64,000 nt of DNA from Bryoerythrophyllum caledonicum. Taxonomy: Eukaryota > Streptophyta > Bryopsida > Pottiales > Pottiaceae. Of the stretch, positions 11,901 to 21,700 are shown piece by piece. The stretch is from the NCBI GenBank assembly GCA_963971425.1, contig OZ020524.1:6496417-6560416 (forward strand). Reading direction: 5' to 3'. The stretch's first letter is position 1. The number at the start of each line of letters is the position of its first letter. Both the position numbers and the translations under genes were made by a program. The notes under the pieces were generated by a model. It was not told where the DNA came from. It did no database searches and was given only the letters and a program-made list of their open reading frames with translations.

Positions 11901-12057
11901 GTTGGCGCATCCGTATCTGGCCGCACTTCACGACCTGAGCGATGAGCCCACTTGTCACCTCATGTTCGACTTCGATGCGTATCTGCCCAATCTCACGGTG
12001 GACCATGTGAAGCATCTCATCTGGAGGGAGGCCACCTTGATCAACTCCCCGCAATAG
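8919..12057 (+). CDS. NAA40: NatD (NAA40) N-terminal acetyltransferase fused in frame to a MAP kinase
   Basis: Seven exons: 8919-8978, 9173-9266, 9344-9423, 9499-9774 (or from 9496), 10119-10195, 10482-10527, 10777-12057. All phases agree and the predicted protein has 637 aa. Residues 1-230 are NAA40, which in known species acetylates the N termini of histones H4 and H2A. Matches include [37 protein letters not shown], the acetyl-CoA loop QGKGLGKF (152-159) and the family's terminal strand KYEILCK. In other species NAA40 ends soon after this strand. Here no stop follows; an acidic linker (about 246-275) leads into a complete MAPK domain. Intron 6 uses a GC donor (CAG/GCAAGT). Exon 5 is 77 nt, so skipping it would break the frame before the kinase. 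Seen: open frame and splice sites. Inferred: one translated fusion protein. Confidence 0.8.
9795..10055 (-). repeat. Left arm of inverted repeat in NAA40 intron 4, with antisense copy of exon 6
   Basis: This segment is the reverse complement of 10466-10738 with roughly 90% identity by eye. It contains an inverted copy of the exon 6 acceptor, of exon 6 itself (would read [15 protein letters not shown]) and of the GC donor, then part of the gene-associated repeat family. It lies about 20 bases downstream of the exon 4 donor. Confidence 0.9.
10315..10455 (+). repeat. Gene-associated repeat 'GAR', half copy in NAA40 intron 5
   Basis: It matches the second half of the GAR consensus (GCCGCCTTTCTC, GAGCTAATTCTAGA, ATTTAGAGCTG, TTTAAAATGG, GACTTTACAA). 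Same orientation as the gene. Confidence 0.6.
10466..10738 (+). repeat. Right arm of inverted repeat: exon 6 and intron 6 of NAA40
   Basis: This is the parental arm because it carries the functional exon 6 (10482-10527) in sense orientation, followed by intron 6 with a GAR-family segment (GCTCTTTCCTCAC, GATCAATGCAAGAG, ATGGAAGAGCTTAG, GATCATGTTGTAGCATG). The copy at 9795-10055 is inverted. The two arms could pair in the pre-mRNA, placing exon 5 in a loop of about 410 nt. Confidence 0.9.
10528..10533 (+). other. Non-canonical GC splice donor of intron 6
   Basis: The exon 6 end and donor read CAG/GCAAGT, the typical strong context of GC-AG introns. A GT donor giving the conserved YEILCK frame is not seen nearby. 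The phase (0) matches exon 7 at 10777. Confidence 0.7.
10777..12057 (+). CDS. MAP kinase moiety (TEY class, intronless), last exon of the NAA40 gene
   Basis: The exon encodes a full MAPK catalytic domain: glycine loop [16 protein letters not shown] lysine (fusion residue 330), [10 protein letters not shown] (catalytic Asp 426), DFG (445), activation-loop TEY (459-461), RAPE, WSVGCIF and the C-terminal LIWREA helix. The Trp of the usual TRWYRAPE is Pro here (TRPYRAPE), and the segment after PLFP is divergent ([11 protein letters not shown] rather than GKDYVHQ). The domain lacks introns, whereas plant TEY MAPK genes normally have several, which suggests a retrocopy. GC content is far above the surroundings. 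If translated separately, starts could be ATG 10846 or 10990, but the frame is open from the NAA40 splice acceptor onward. Upstream partners would be MAPK kinases; the target of this version is unknown. Confidence 0.85.
   Translation, partial: TGTEMKYEILCKSFEAEERRSVDMDCESRHESGDASCQTTLEEAEQTEDNEDNDDDEEEQNPLPDTECESRMKYTQYNVRGDKFEVYDKYVMIGPIGHGAYGDVCAFTNRETGEKVAIKKIGNAFQNNTTARRTLREILLLRHTEHDNIIPIRDIIVPATIEEFHDAYIANELMDTDLHQIVRSTKLDEYHCQFLLYQLLRGLKYIHSANILHRDLKPSNLLINCNDCLLKICDFGLARTSAEDDFLTEYVVTRPYRAPELLLGSRMYTAAVDMWSVGCIFMEMLTGQPLFPIRSRQEHPVNHLKLITELLGTPDASDLSFLQNPDARQRIQMALLGQERKPLISRFPQTTAIACDLAEKMLRFNPSNRITAEEALAHPYLAALHDLSDEPTCHLMFDFDAYLPNLTVDHVKHLIWREATLINSPQ
10852..10989 (+). repeat. 12-bp direct repeats bounding the acidic linker
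   Basis: TGCGAGTCGCGC occurs at 10852-10863 and 10978-10989, exactly 126 nt (42 codons) apart. Both are in the same frame and encode CESR. They enclose the acidic linker between the acetyltransferase and the kinase. Confidence 0.9.
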
Positions 12058-12249
12058 CATCCTTGTGAAGGTCTCTCTTGTTCTCGCGGCGTCAAGTCGG
12101 TGGTGCCACACCCTGGAGGTACTTGGCCTCTCTTTTTCTTTTGTGAAGTCACCTGAAGTTTTGATCATAGTAGCTCCTATTCTTTCATAATCTGAATTGA
12201 ATGTTCAATCGAAAATCAGCTTCGAAGGAGAGAAATGCAGCTATCACTG

Positions 12250-12385
12250 ACGACACTCTTTTTTCACTCTCAAAAACGGTCAAAACTAAGGTTGACTTGA
12301 GTTTAGAGACCAGCAAGCTCTTCTTCTTGTGATCTAGTAACTATTTAGAGTGAGTGACTTCACAAATAACTCTTACACTAGTGCA
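12250..12385 (-). repeat. GAR-family fragment downstream of the MAPK stop
   Basis: It contains CTCTCAAAAACGG, GACTTGAGTTTAGAGACCAG, CAAGCTCTTC and ACTTCACAAATAACTCTTA, matching the GAR consensus in reverse orientation. Confidence 0.55.
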
Positions 12386-12579
12386 GAGAATATGACTACC
12401 ATGTCCTCCGATCTTGTCTTCAAGCTACCACATCTGGAGAAGAAAAGAAAAGCCTGTGTGATGTGAACATTGAGAATGTGAAACACGTGTTAATGATATC
12501 TACACGTCTTTTACATTATCAACATTCACATCATACCTCGAAAAAGAAGACTTGTATGTAGGCCATCCAATCAATACCT

Positions 12580-12800
12580 GATATAAAGGCTGCAAGCTCT
12601 TGTATTCGTCTAATAACTAATAATAGTGAGCAAAGTGTTAAAAAAGATCGATCAATGGAAGAGCTTAGATATCCTTAAACTCAAGTAATGAGTAGTGCTG
12701 AATAGGAAGAATTATGAATCTTACCCTTTTTGAGCTGATTACAGAAATCCAGAGCTGGCATCTCAAAACTCATGCTATCTTTACCCCACTCCCTTTTCTG
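12580..12800. repeat. GAR-family fragments downstream of the MAPK stop
   Basis: Two partial copies: 12580-12700 (GCAAGCTCTTG, GATCAATGGAAGAGCTTAG) and 12735-12800 (GAGCTGATTACAGAAATCCAG, CAAAACTCATGCTATCTTTAC). Confidence 0.5.
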
Positions 12801-14454
12801 AATTTTTTAAATTAAATTTCTTGCAGCTTTGTGTAGCTTATGTGAAAAAGTTGTGGTTTTTTTTTTGTTTCTTTTTTTCAGGGCTTGTAAGCTGTGCAGT
12901 TGTGGACGATGGGACTTGGATGCTGGTTTGTAACTCTATGATGTAGGTCTCACTTTCTCTCAATCACCCAAAGGGCATGTCCATTCATCCATCCGTCTGA
13001 GTTTTGGTGTAGCATAGACAGTTTGGGATCCAGAATGGCGTGATATACTACATTAGTGTAGTGTACTTACAATTGTAGGGTAAATACTTGTTCATGGATA
13101 GTGTCATTTTTACGTACAACACACCGCCACTGTAGGACTTGTTCAACTTGAGCAATTCTCTTAACCAATTTGTCAGTCACTGTGCCTAGTTCTGATTGAA
13201 TGGGTTTTTTTTTAGTTCTTGTTGAATGGATGTTATTGAGCGGTCCTGTGTAAGTTTGAGGCATCCTTGATTTCTAAGGGTGAAGAGTTGCAAGCGTTAA
13301 TAATATTCAATGTGAAGAACAAGGCGATTTAACAAGCGATTTTGGTGCATTGGCTGTTGTAACTTTTGCCATGATTGGCTGTTGTCATTGCAGTCTTAAA
13401 ATGCACTTCGAGCTTTCCAACATATCTATCAGATCTCTAAGCAATGTAAGCTTTGCCAATCTACAATGGTTTTCATGAATTGGGGTTGTGATGAAATGTA
13501 ACCACTGTGTAAACCTTGTTTTGCATAATCTATTATGGTTGTAGATTCTCAGGGCCTTTTGGTTCACCTAGGCACTGAAGCGTTAACTTCTAAAGGACTA
13601 TAAGTTCTTAAGTGTTTTGCAGTTAAATAGTTCAAGTGTTTAGCACAATCAAAACAGTTGTGCAACAGGAAGGGGTCTAATTTGAACAAAATATACATTA
13701 TTTTGATGTGGGATCAAAATGTTGATCAAATCTTACTTCATATGGTGAACATTATAGGTTTTTTTTTTTTCTTGAAGTTAAAAACAAGAATTAAGAAGGA
13801 AAACAAAAAAAACAAAAAAATTCATGTCAACGAATAAGGAAGAAGGAAAGTGTTCTTTCATACAAGGTGCTTGGAAACTTCGCATAAAGTGAAGTGTTTT
13901 GCAATACAGAACGTCTTTCGTAGTATCTCATAGAAGATAATGTTGGCTACTTGTATATGCAATCTCAAAGTTGGTAGACAAACTTCACATAATTGCCTGA
14001 GCCGCGTGCCCTCACAACAAAGAAATTACTTCAGGTAGCATAACTTCTTCATCAAAATGCAAAGAAAGAGAGACATCTCCATAAAGCTCTTCCAATAACC
14101 GATTTTAATGACAACTTTTAGAAGAGGAACTTAAGAAGACGATGTCTGAAAAATTGGGCTTAAGTTCGGGTGAACACAGCCCAAACTCAACCTCGGTTAC
14201 ATTCCCAGGAGGGTCATGCCAGAAGTGATTTTATGCAACAAATGAGCTCCTCCTCATGTACAATCTATCAAGCATGAAACAGGAATGATTTTCCAAAAAG
14301 TACCTCTCTCTCTCTCCTTGTCCCAAGATGACCAAAGAAGCGGTGTTCTATCACCACAGGACCTTGTTTGCAAGTGACTCTCTACACAGCAATTGATGGA
14401 TCCTCTTGTACAATCTCTGTCAACGTCTCAAGCATGAAGCAGGGGATGTTACCT

Positions 14455-14805
14455 CTAGTCAAAGAAACTTTTTTTGCGGGTGCCTCGCTCCTTGTCCTTG
14501 CGAGTGTGCTCCTCGCCCTCGTTGAGAGCCTGCACGATCTCGTCCTCCTCAATCTGGTTGTGGGTGCGGGTGTCCTTCTCCTTGGCCTCGTTGGCCACCC
14601 GCTTCACCAGATAAACCGCCTCGTCGTCCTCCATCACCACTTCATCCTTGGGCTGCAACGACCGCCCCACGGCCTCCCGCCCCCGCGTCAAGATGCCCCC
14701 CGTGCCCAGCTCCACCGCCGCCCACCCTAGCGCCAGCCCTGCTGCGGCCAGAATGGCACTCGCCACCATGTTGCCCTTCCTCTCGTTATCCTTCCCCTTC
14801 CCCAT
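14455..14805 (-). CDS. Small OEP7-like outer-envelope membrane protein
   Basis: A 116-residue single-exon protein starting at ATG 14805 (MGKGKDNERKGN). A lysine-rich N terminus is followed by one hydrophobic segment (about 14-32: MVASAILAAAGLALGWAAV), then REAVGRSLQPKDEV and a long charged C-terminal tail (about 55-116) rich in E, K and R. The ALGWAAVEL core and following basic stretch resemble chloroplast outer envelope protein OEP7 (ALGWLAIEI), a signal-anchored protein of about 64 residues. This one is longer because of the charged tail. The frame is open upstream to 14865 but only a TTG lies there. Role unknown even for OEP7 relatives. Assignment is by similarity of one short motif, so moderate at best. 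Confidence 0.5.
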   Translation of the reverse strand: MGKGKDNERKGNMVASAILAAAGLALGWAAVELGTGGILTRGREAVGRSLQPKDEVVMEDDEAVYLVKRVANEAKEKDTRTHNQIEEDEIVQALNEGEEHTRKDKERGTRKKSFFD

Positions 14806-15772
14806 CGCAACAACTTTTCTGCTACAAACAGAGATATCCTTCAACCCCTCTGGACTTCCCTCCAAACTCCTCTGGTTACCTCCTCTCTGCTACAAAAGAG
14901 CTGTCGTTTCAGTCCTCCCCTGCTGCAATTCTCCTCTTCAACCTCCTCTGGAACTCTCTGCTACGATAGAGATATCCTTCAACTCCTCTGCAAACTTCTC
15001 TGCAAATCTCTGCCACAATAGAGATATTCTTGAAGGTTAGGAGTTTGGGGCACTGGGGGTTTGGTTGTGAGTTGCAAATGTGAGGTGGACTTTACTACTA
15101 AGCTGCTATACTAATTATTGCTAATGGTGCGAGTGACACTGATTCTCAAAGCACGCACTGTTCTGCAAGATCTCAGAATTAGAGAGAGCTGAAAATTATT
15201 GAAGTCTAACGTTTAGTATCACCTATCCTCCCTCGCGTTTAGTGTCACTCGCGCAACCGAACTTCAAGCCACTTCCATCAAGCTTTCATCTCTCATCTAT
15301 TATGCATGAGCATGAGAGTGAGACATTTGTACCTCATGGAAAGGCTCTGGCTTTTAATGTGGCAGCAACAACTGTCGGATAAAACTGCAAGAGAACGTGT
15401 CAGCAGCTGCAGCAGTCGCCGATTTCAGTCGTCCTGAACACAATGAGAGCCAAACGCTTGTTAGAGGTCAGAAGGAGCATTAAATCGAGGTTTAAGAATG
15501 GTGACTGCTGTATTGGGGAGGCATAATAATGAGTACAAAAAAATCAGTGAAGAAAACTTCATTCTAAAAGTAATGAAGAGATTCCACGCCTTGTGAAGAA
15601 ACTATGCTACAGATATATTGCTACAAATGGTCTGTCTATTTGTACATAATGGGTACGTCTAACTGTTTGTACATAATGGGTAGAACTCAGTACAAAATCT
15701 CTCTTCGCTTGGAGAAAGCGACACACGCGAAGAGATTGGTGTGGCCTGGGAAAGAAGACAATGGGGGGAACG
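14806..15772. other. OEP7-like gene 5' region and MAP3K-epsilon 3' flank
   Basis: The 14820-15030 stretch carries three degenerate repeats of CTGCTACAATAGAGATATCC and TTCAACCCCTCT. The likely 3' UTR of MAP3K-epsilon lies just below 15773; a 24-bp word, TGTTTGTACATAATGGGTA-like, is repeated at about 15630-15680. No further gene is seen. Confidence 0.4.
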
Positions 15773-18700
15773 TCATAGCGCCGTGTTGATGTGCAGGGCT
15801 TTCAAGAGAGCTGTGGCCACTTGCTTCACCAGCACTTGTCCGCCTGATCGCTCTCCATCACGTCTCTCTTCGATGAGCTTTTGCAACCGGCTGGGCAGGT
15901 CGTGCTCAACAATGAGTTGCTTGGGTCTTGGGTGATGCTCATACACGGCCTGCAATCGAAAAAGATAACAGCTCATGATAAAAATAACTGCCAGGAAATC
16001 AAAGGAAAGTGAAGAAACCAGAGACACAACCAGAATCCAAAACCTTTGTACTAACCTTTATCATTTTGAGTAGCAAAAGACGTGCAATGGCGGCTTTGTG
16101 GTCAAGGCGCCCCACAAGTAGAGGTGTCAAGCCTGAGACCGCCAAGGCTGTGTTGAGGCGAACCGATTTGCTGCAACAGAAGGTCCAAGACACCACTAAG
16201 AGAAACTCACTTTATAAAAAGCTGGTTGAAAAGTGTTCAGATCCCAGATTGTAGAGGGTAATGGCATGTTTACATACTTAATCATTTTCAGAAAGGGCTC
16301 GAGAATTTGCACGAAAGAGTTTCCGCCGCAGGAACGGAAGAACTCCACCAGCTTCAACACCGATTCCGGCGCCACTAGCACAGACTCTACTTTTCGGAGC
16401 TCATTATCATGAGCTAGGCACACAGCAAGAGAGTCTATTGCGGTCACGGCCCAATCCTTGTCATCAAGCAGGCCGAGGTAGATGTCGAGCCCTTTGTAGG
16501 CTCTAAGCTGCTCCCTGCCGAAAAGGAAACGAAAATGTCAGTGAAACGCTCAGAAAAGTAACAGCTGTGAAAAGCAGAGATCATTTTCCAGGAATCAGCC
16601 TGGCATTTTTTCATGAAAATTACCTGGTATAGCGAGATGCATGTGCCATATCACATAGCAATGGTAACGCATACTGCTTGAGAGGAGAGTCGGTCAAAAT
16701 AATGTGTATCAAATGAGGAATGATGCCACTCTCCGCAGCTTGCTCTTGCCTACGTTTGTTGATCTTACACAAGTTGTGTAAAGAGCTCAACACCTGCAGA
16801 AATAGGTGTCAAAAGCATCGATAATTACTGGCATGCACATGTAGCTCCTTGCAAGTGTGCCAATTCATAGTTTCATATTGTCATAAAAATGTTATTAGAT
16901 ATTCACCTCGTTTTGTATCATGTCGACGTACAAACCCTCCTGCTGCTCCAGAAAAGGCACGAGATGCTTGATAGCATCTGCTCGTTGCAAGGGCTCCAGT
17001 GTACTGGGCTCTACCGACAGTTGGTTAACGCACCTTAGAATCTGACCATACAAAAAACCACGGTTGTCAAAAGACATGCTGTCCAATTCCAATATTGAAG
17101 AAATGCTCCCACTGACATTTGATAAATCCACACATGAACTCAAACAGATGAAACTACATCATCAATAAAAGAATAAGAACAAAGCATAGAACCAAATCTC
17201 CGACCTCCTACTAAAAATTGGAGAAGTTATGTTGTGCTACCTTGACAAGAATAGGAGCCTCCAGCTTGTTCAGCATCTGAAAGAGTCGAATTAGAAGACT
17301 AAGACTGCACATGTGCAACTTCACAACAGCATCTCCGGCTGAAAACTCTACAAGCAAGTCACACACTTTCGTGGTGTACTCACGTGCCTCATCAGGATTT
17401 AGCACTGATTGTGAGCGAGCCAGCAAACCCGATGAGGTGGTGCTCCCAAGCCGGACGTTTGGATAGCCAGATGCTGATAGCACACTTGATGCCGTTTGGG
17501 AGGTAAGCGCTGAAACACTCGTTGAAGGCTCACCCTGCAAATCAGAAATCAAACTCAGTTCTGGCGTGTTCACAAATAATGGCCGACAAAAGCAGATATA
17601 TTCTTTACAAGAGAAAAGAAAGAACCACATACGGCATTCCAGAATCCTTGGATATCAAGCCTCCCAGATGGAGAAGGTGAGAGCCTCGCATTTCTGCCAG
17701 TTTTTGTGTGAGGAAGTCCAACCATCTCCACAGTCCCATTATCCCTCTCCAAATCTACACCAACATCGCAACATCAGAACAAACAAACTTGTGCACAAAC
17801 ACAACCACTTCACGATTGGTAGGTAGAACAAGAATAGCACCTGAGTCAAAGCTTCCATTTCTTCGTGCATGGTGCAGGAGAGGCAGCGCACTGTCGCTTC
17901 TGTCCGAGGGATTTCTCACATGATCAGGCCGTGGCCTAGAATCTTTATCTATCTGTCATTGACAATAGATGCATTTGAGATATTTAAAATGCCACCCCCT
18001 CTTTTGATCTACTCTTTTCTCACTCCTGATAGCTTTTAGATCAATGGACGAGCTTGGTGGTCTCTAAACTTAAGTTAGAACTACTTTTAGCCACCTTGGA
18101 GAATGGAAAAGGAGAGGCCATGTTGCAGCATGAATCTTAGCCCCCTTTCTTCTCTTTGAGCTGATTCTAGAAATTTAGAGGTGATTTTATGAGAGGTAAA
18201 TCCATGGTATCTTTGTCTCGCTTTACAAATGACTCTATTGTCATAATCAGACTTAGAAGACCATTTCAAGGCAACAAGAGTACCTGAGGTGGAGGATCAG
18301 GAAAAGCATGGCCATTGCGGCTGGGCACGTCAAAGGAAGCCCATGAAAATTCTTCTCCAGACAGAAGAGGTCTGCTTGAGTCGCCATTGGAGCGCACATC
18401 ATCTTCTCTTCCAAGGCGAGCGTGGTTAGCAATCCATGCACTTGTGTCTCCATATTGCAGAAATGGATTCCTTGATGCGCCTGGTTGTCTCCACGGATCT
18501 AGAGCAGCAACTTTGGCTTGGTCGAGCTGGCTCCGACTTTCCTGGCCGGGTAGGAACCTCAGGTAATCTGGAAGACCGGTAGGTTTATGAGGTTGGCCCG
18601 GTTGCAGCCTCGGTAAATCACCATCTGCAGCTCCATGCTCTCTGGTGACTTTGGCCGAGTCCAATTGCCCGGAGAACGGACGAAACGCCTCGACGGAGGC

Positions 18701-21700
18701 CATCCTTGATTGGTCCAGAGGACCGGATTGAGCCTTCAAATTTGGTCGTTCAGGAGGCCCTGTCAATGGGATCAATGGGATCAGTTCTTTTCTGATCCAC
18801 CTTTAGTAATAAAAATCTATAGTGAAGCTCTTTTGTACCACGTTTCGGACACAACAGTTGAGTTTCTTGTAAACTCACCCACATTTTCAAGAAATTACCC
18901 CCTCCTTTGAGTTTAATATTCACTCTTAATAGCTATCAGATCAATGGAACAGCTCAAGCTAGAAGTATTTTTTGCTGCCTTTGAGGAAGAGGAGAGGTCA
19001 TGGATCTTAGCCGCCAGTAAGCTGATTATAGAATAAAATGAGAGCTACTTATGGCTGATCTTAAAATGAGATAAGAGGTCAAAACTCATGGTATCTTTGC
19101 CTCACTTTCCTAATAACTCTGATACCTGGAGGTTTGCTTGCAGAATTCTCGATCGTAGTTGAATTAGCACTGGAAGAGCCCGCTTGTTGTCCAGCCCTTG
19201 CAGCTTCATTGAGATTATGGAGAGTGTTGACAAGCCGAAGAAGTACACCACTCTTTGCAAAGATGCGGCAGAAGTCGTTCTTGGAGGCTGTCCCTTGCAA
19301 CTCGAAGACCTGCCACATCCCATCAATGGCCATGTGCACCATATCTCTACGCCCCAGCCCACACAATGCATATCAAACAAAGAGCCTCAATATTCTCATA
19401 TCTATATTTCCTAGAGATTCTGAATACTACAATAGACCGACTGTAACATCACCAAAAAGACTGTTCCGATAAACAAACAAACGGCTTCAAGAGCAGATTC
19501 TCGTATCTATGTTTCCTGTTTTTTCTGAATATTACAACCATGGAAATAGAGAACTTTGACATCTGTAAAAACGTACCTATATTTCGCATAATCCGGCTCC
19601 AGGAACCCCACTAACACAGGAAGGCCGCGACAAGAGATGAACATCTGCAAAGTTATGGGACTGCAGTAAAACAGAAAACAGGAAGAGTTAACGAAAATTA
19701 CTTACGAGTGGTTGTCAACAGAAAGATACGATTTACGCATGTTACATCGACTACACAATAAAAAGAGTTTACCGAACACTTCATCTAACTACCAAAAGGT
19801 GATCACCTTCCCATATAAATAGTTTCTTAGACCTTTATGAAAATGTCAGATGGAAAATATTTTGAACTTGGTCTAAGAGAATTTTCACCTTGTTTGACAA
19901 AGCTGTCGTACAAAATTTGCTACCTCCATCCGAATGTCGCGGGAGCGATCCGTGCCTGCGAAGGCTGTTACTATAGGAACCTGCAGGAATTGATCGATCA
20001 AATGAATAGAGTATCTCTTGTAAAATCTATTTACGACATTGTGAGATTGATGTTTCCATAAAAAAAAAGGCTGGATATGTTGATATACTTACTAGGCCGA
20101 TTAGACAAGCATTTTCCTGGAGGTCGACATTGTCTTGTATGACGTGGTTTAACAGTCTCAGAACTTGATGCAAGACCTGTTCAGTTTCATCACAAAAGCA
20201 ACGTCAAAAGGTAAAGGACATAGAGAAAAAAGAAACCAAACACAGGCATATATCAAAAATTACATCAACACTTACATATAATGAAATTAGAAGCTCTGTT
20301 TAACTCCTCTAATGCTGGATCAGTCACATACGATCTGCAACAAAGACTAAAAGGAGTGATAGACCCAAGTTTCTTACCTTATTGTTGCTAGTCTCCAACA
20401 TGTCCATCAAAGGGATGAGACCATGGCGGCTAATAAGGCGCGCCTTCTGATTCGGAAATTCTCGGAGAATGAGGACTAGCCTCTGGCACGCTGAAATCAC
20501 AGCATCTTCCTGCTCGTGTATATTCCCAATCTTCACATGCCCCATCAGCCTGGTAAATTCTGTGGACTGCATCCCAATTGTCCAACCAGTTAAGGAATAT
20601 TCTGTACACAAACACAACAATAAGGTATTGCAGTAAAGGAGACATACCTGCTTGGAAAAGTACTCACGAGCTTGTGCGGTGGTCTCAAACCCCTAGAATA
20701 CCACGTTCAAAACGCTTAGAAAGAGCATGATTAATATGTCATGGATGCACATCATACCCTTAAAGCTAGAGTGGTAAAAATTCTGTACCAATTCAGCAAT
20801 GTCGAACTCGTTTTCATCAGGGGCAATGAGAGGTCTGAAGGAACCCGAATTGCTTTTCCTGATATCTGACTTCATCTTCACTTGCTTTTGAGAAACCTGA
20901 GGCTTTAGCTTGGCTCTAGTAGGTGCAAAAGAAATAGAGAGTCCTGGAGCAGGCATGTTCATCGAAGTAGAGGTCGAGGCTTCGTCTCCGTGAGCTCTCG
21001 GATCATCGAAAAGATCCTCCATCAAACCGTCCAAGGAAAGCTCCTTCGACCGACTGAACTGAGTTCCAGTTTCTGGAGTCGCCGTCAATCCCTGATTAAG
21101 TACATGATTCAGATACACATTAGAGTAATTTGTAAAGTGAGGCAAAGATACCGAAAGTTTTAACATCGTTTCTTATATTCAGCCCCAAACAGCTCTAAAT
21201 TTCTATAATCAGCTCAAAGAGGAGAAAGGCGGCTAAGATTCATGCTACAACATGACCTCTCTTTCTTCCTTCTCAAAGACGGCTAAATGTACTTCTAACT
21301 TAAGCTTCAATACCACCAAGCTCTTCCATACTTAATTGAACGATTCTAGTTGAGACACCACCAAGGTCTTCTAGCTATTAGAGTGAGGAAAGAGTAGTCA
21401 AAAGAGAAGGGAATCTTATTGAAACTTTAGCCAGTTGCGACTTCGTATCCATTTCATGAGAATGCAGCAGGCCAGTGGCACAAAGTGTGTACCTCTGAGT
21501 TGAAAAGAGATCCCGAAGGCTCAATGTCTTGCTGATTGCCTTCCTTCATCTTGGAAGGCTCAGGAGTCAAATTGGACAGCTTTCCTGATCTGGTTCCATT
21601 CTCAAGCCATCGCCCATGCATGTCACTCAGCAGATGCTCGCCATTCAGGTCCAGAGCGCTGCTGATTTCCGGTCTGGAAGGGACGGAATCAGGAGAGTCG

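Larger units (their letters stand above)
12058..14454. other. 3' region of the fusion gene and intergenic DNA
   Basis: No CDS is seen. GAR-family fragments at 12250-12385, 12580-12700 and 12735-12800 hint that the transcript, possibly with 3' UTR introns, extends to about 12.9 kb. A polypyrimidine tract and AG at about 12850-12880 could be an acceptor. From about 13.0 to 14.3 kb the sequence is AT-rich with poly(T) and poly(A) runs and no recognised element. Confidence 0.4.
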
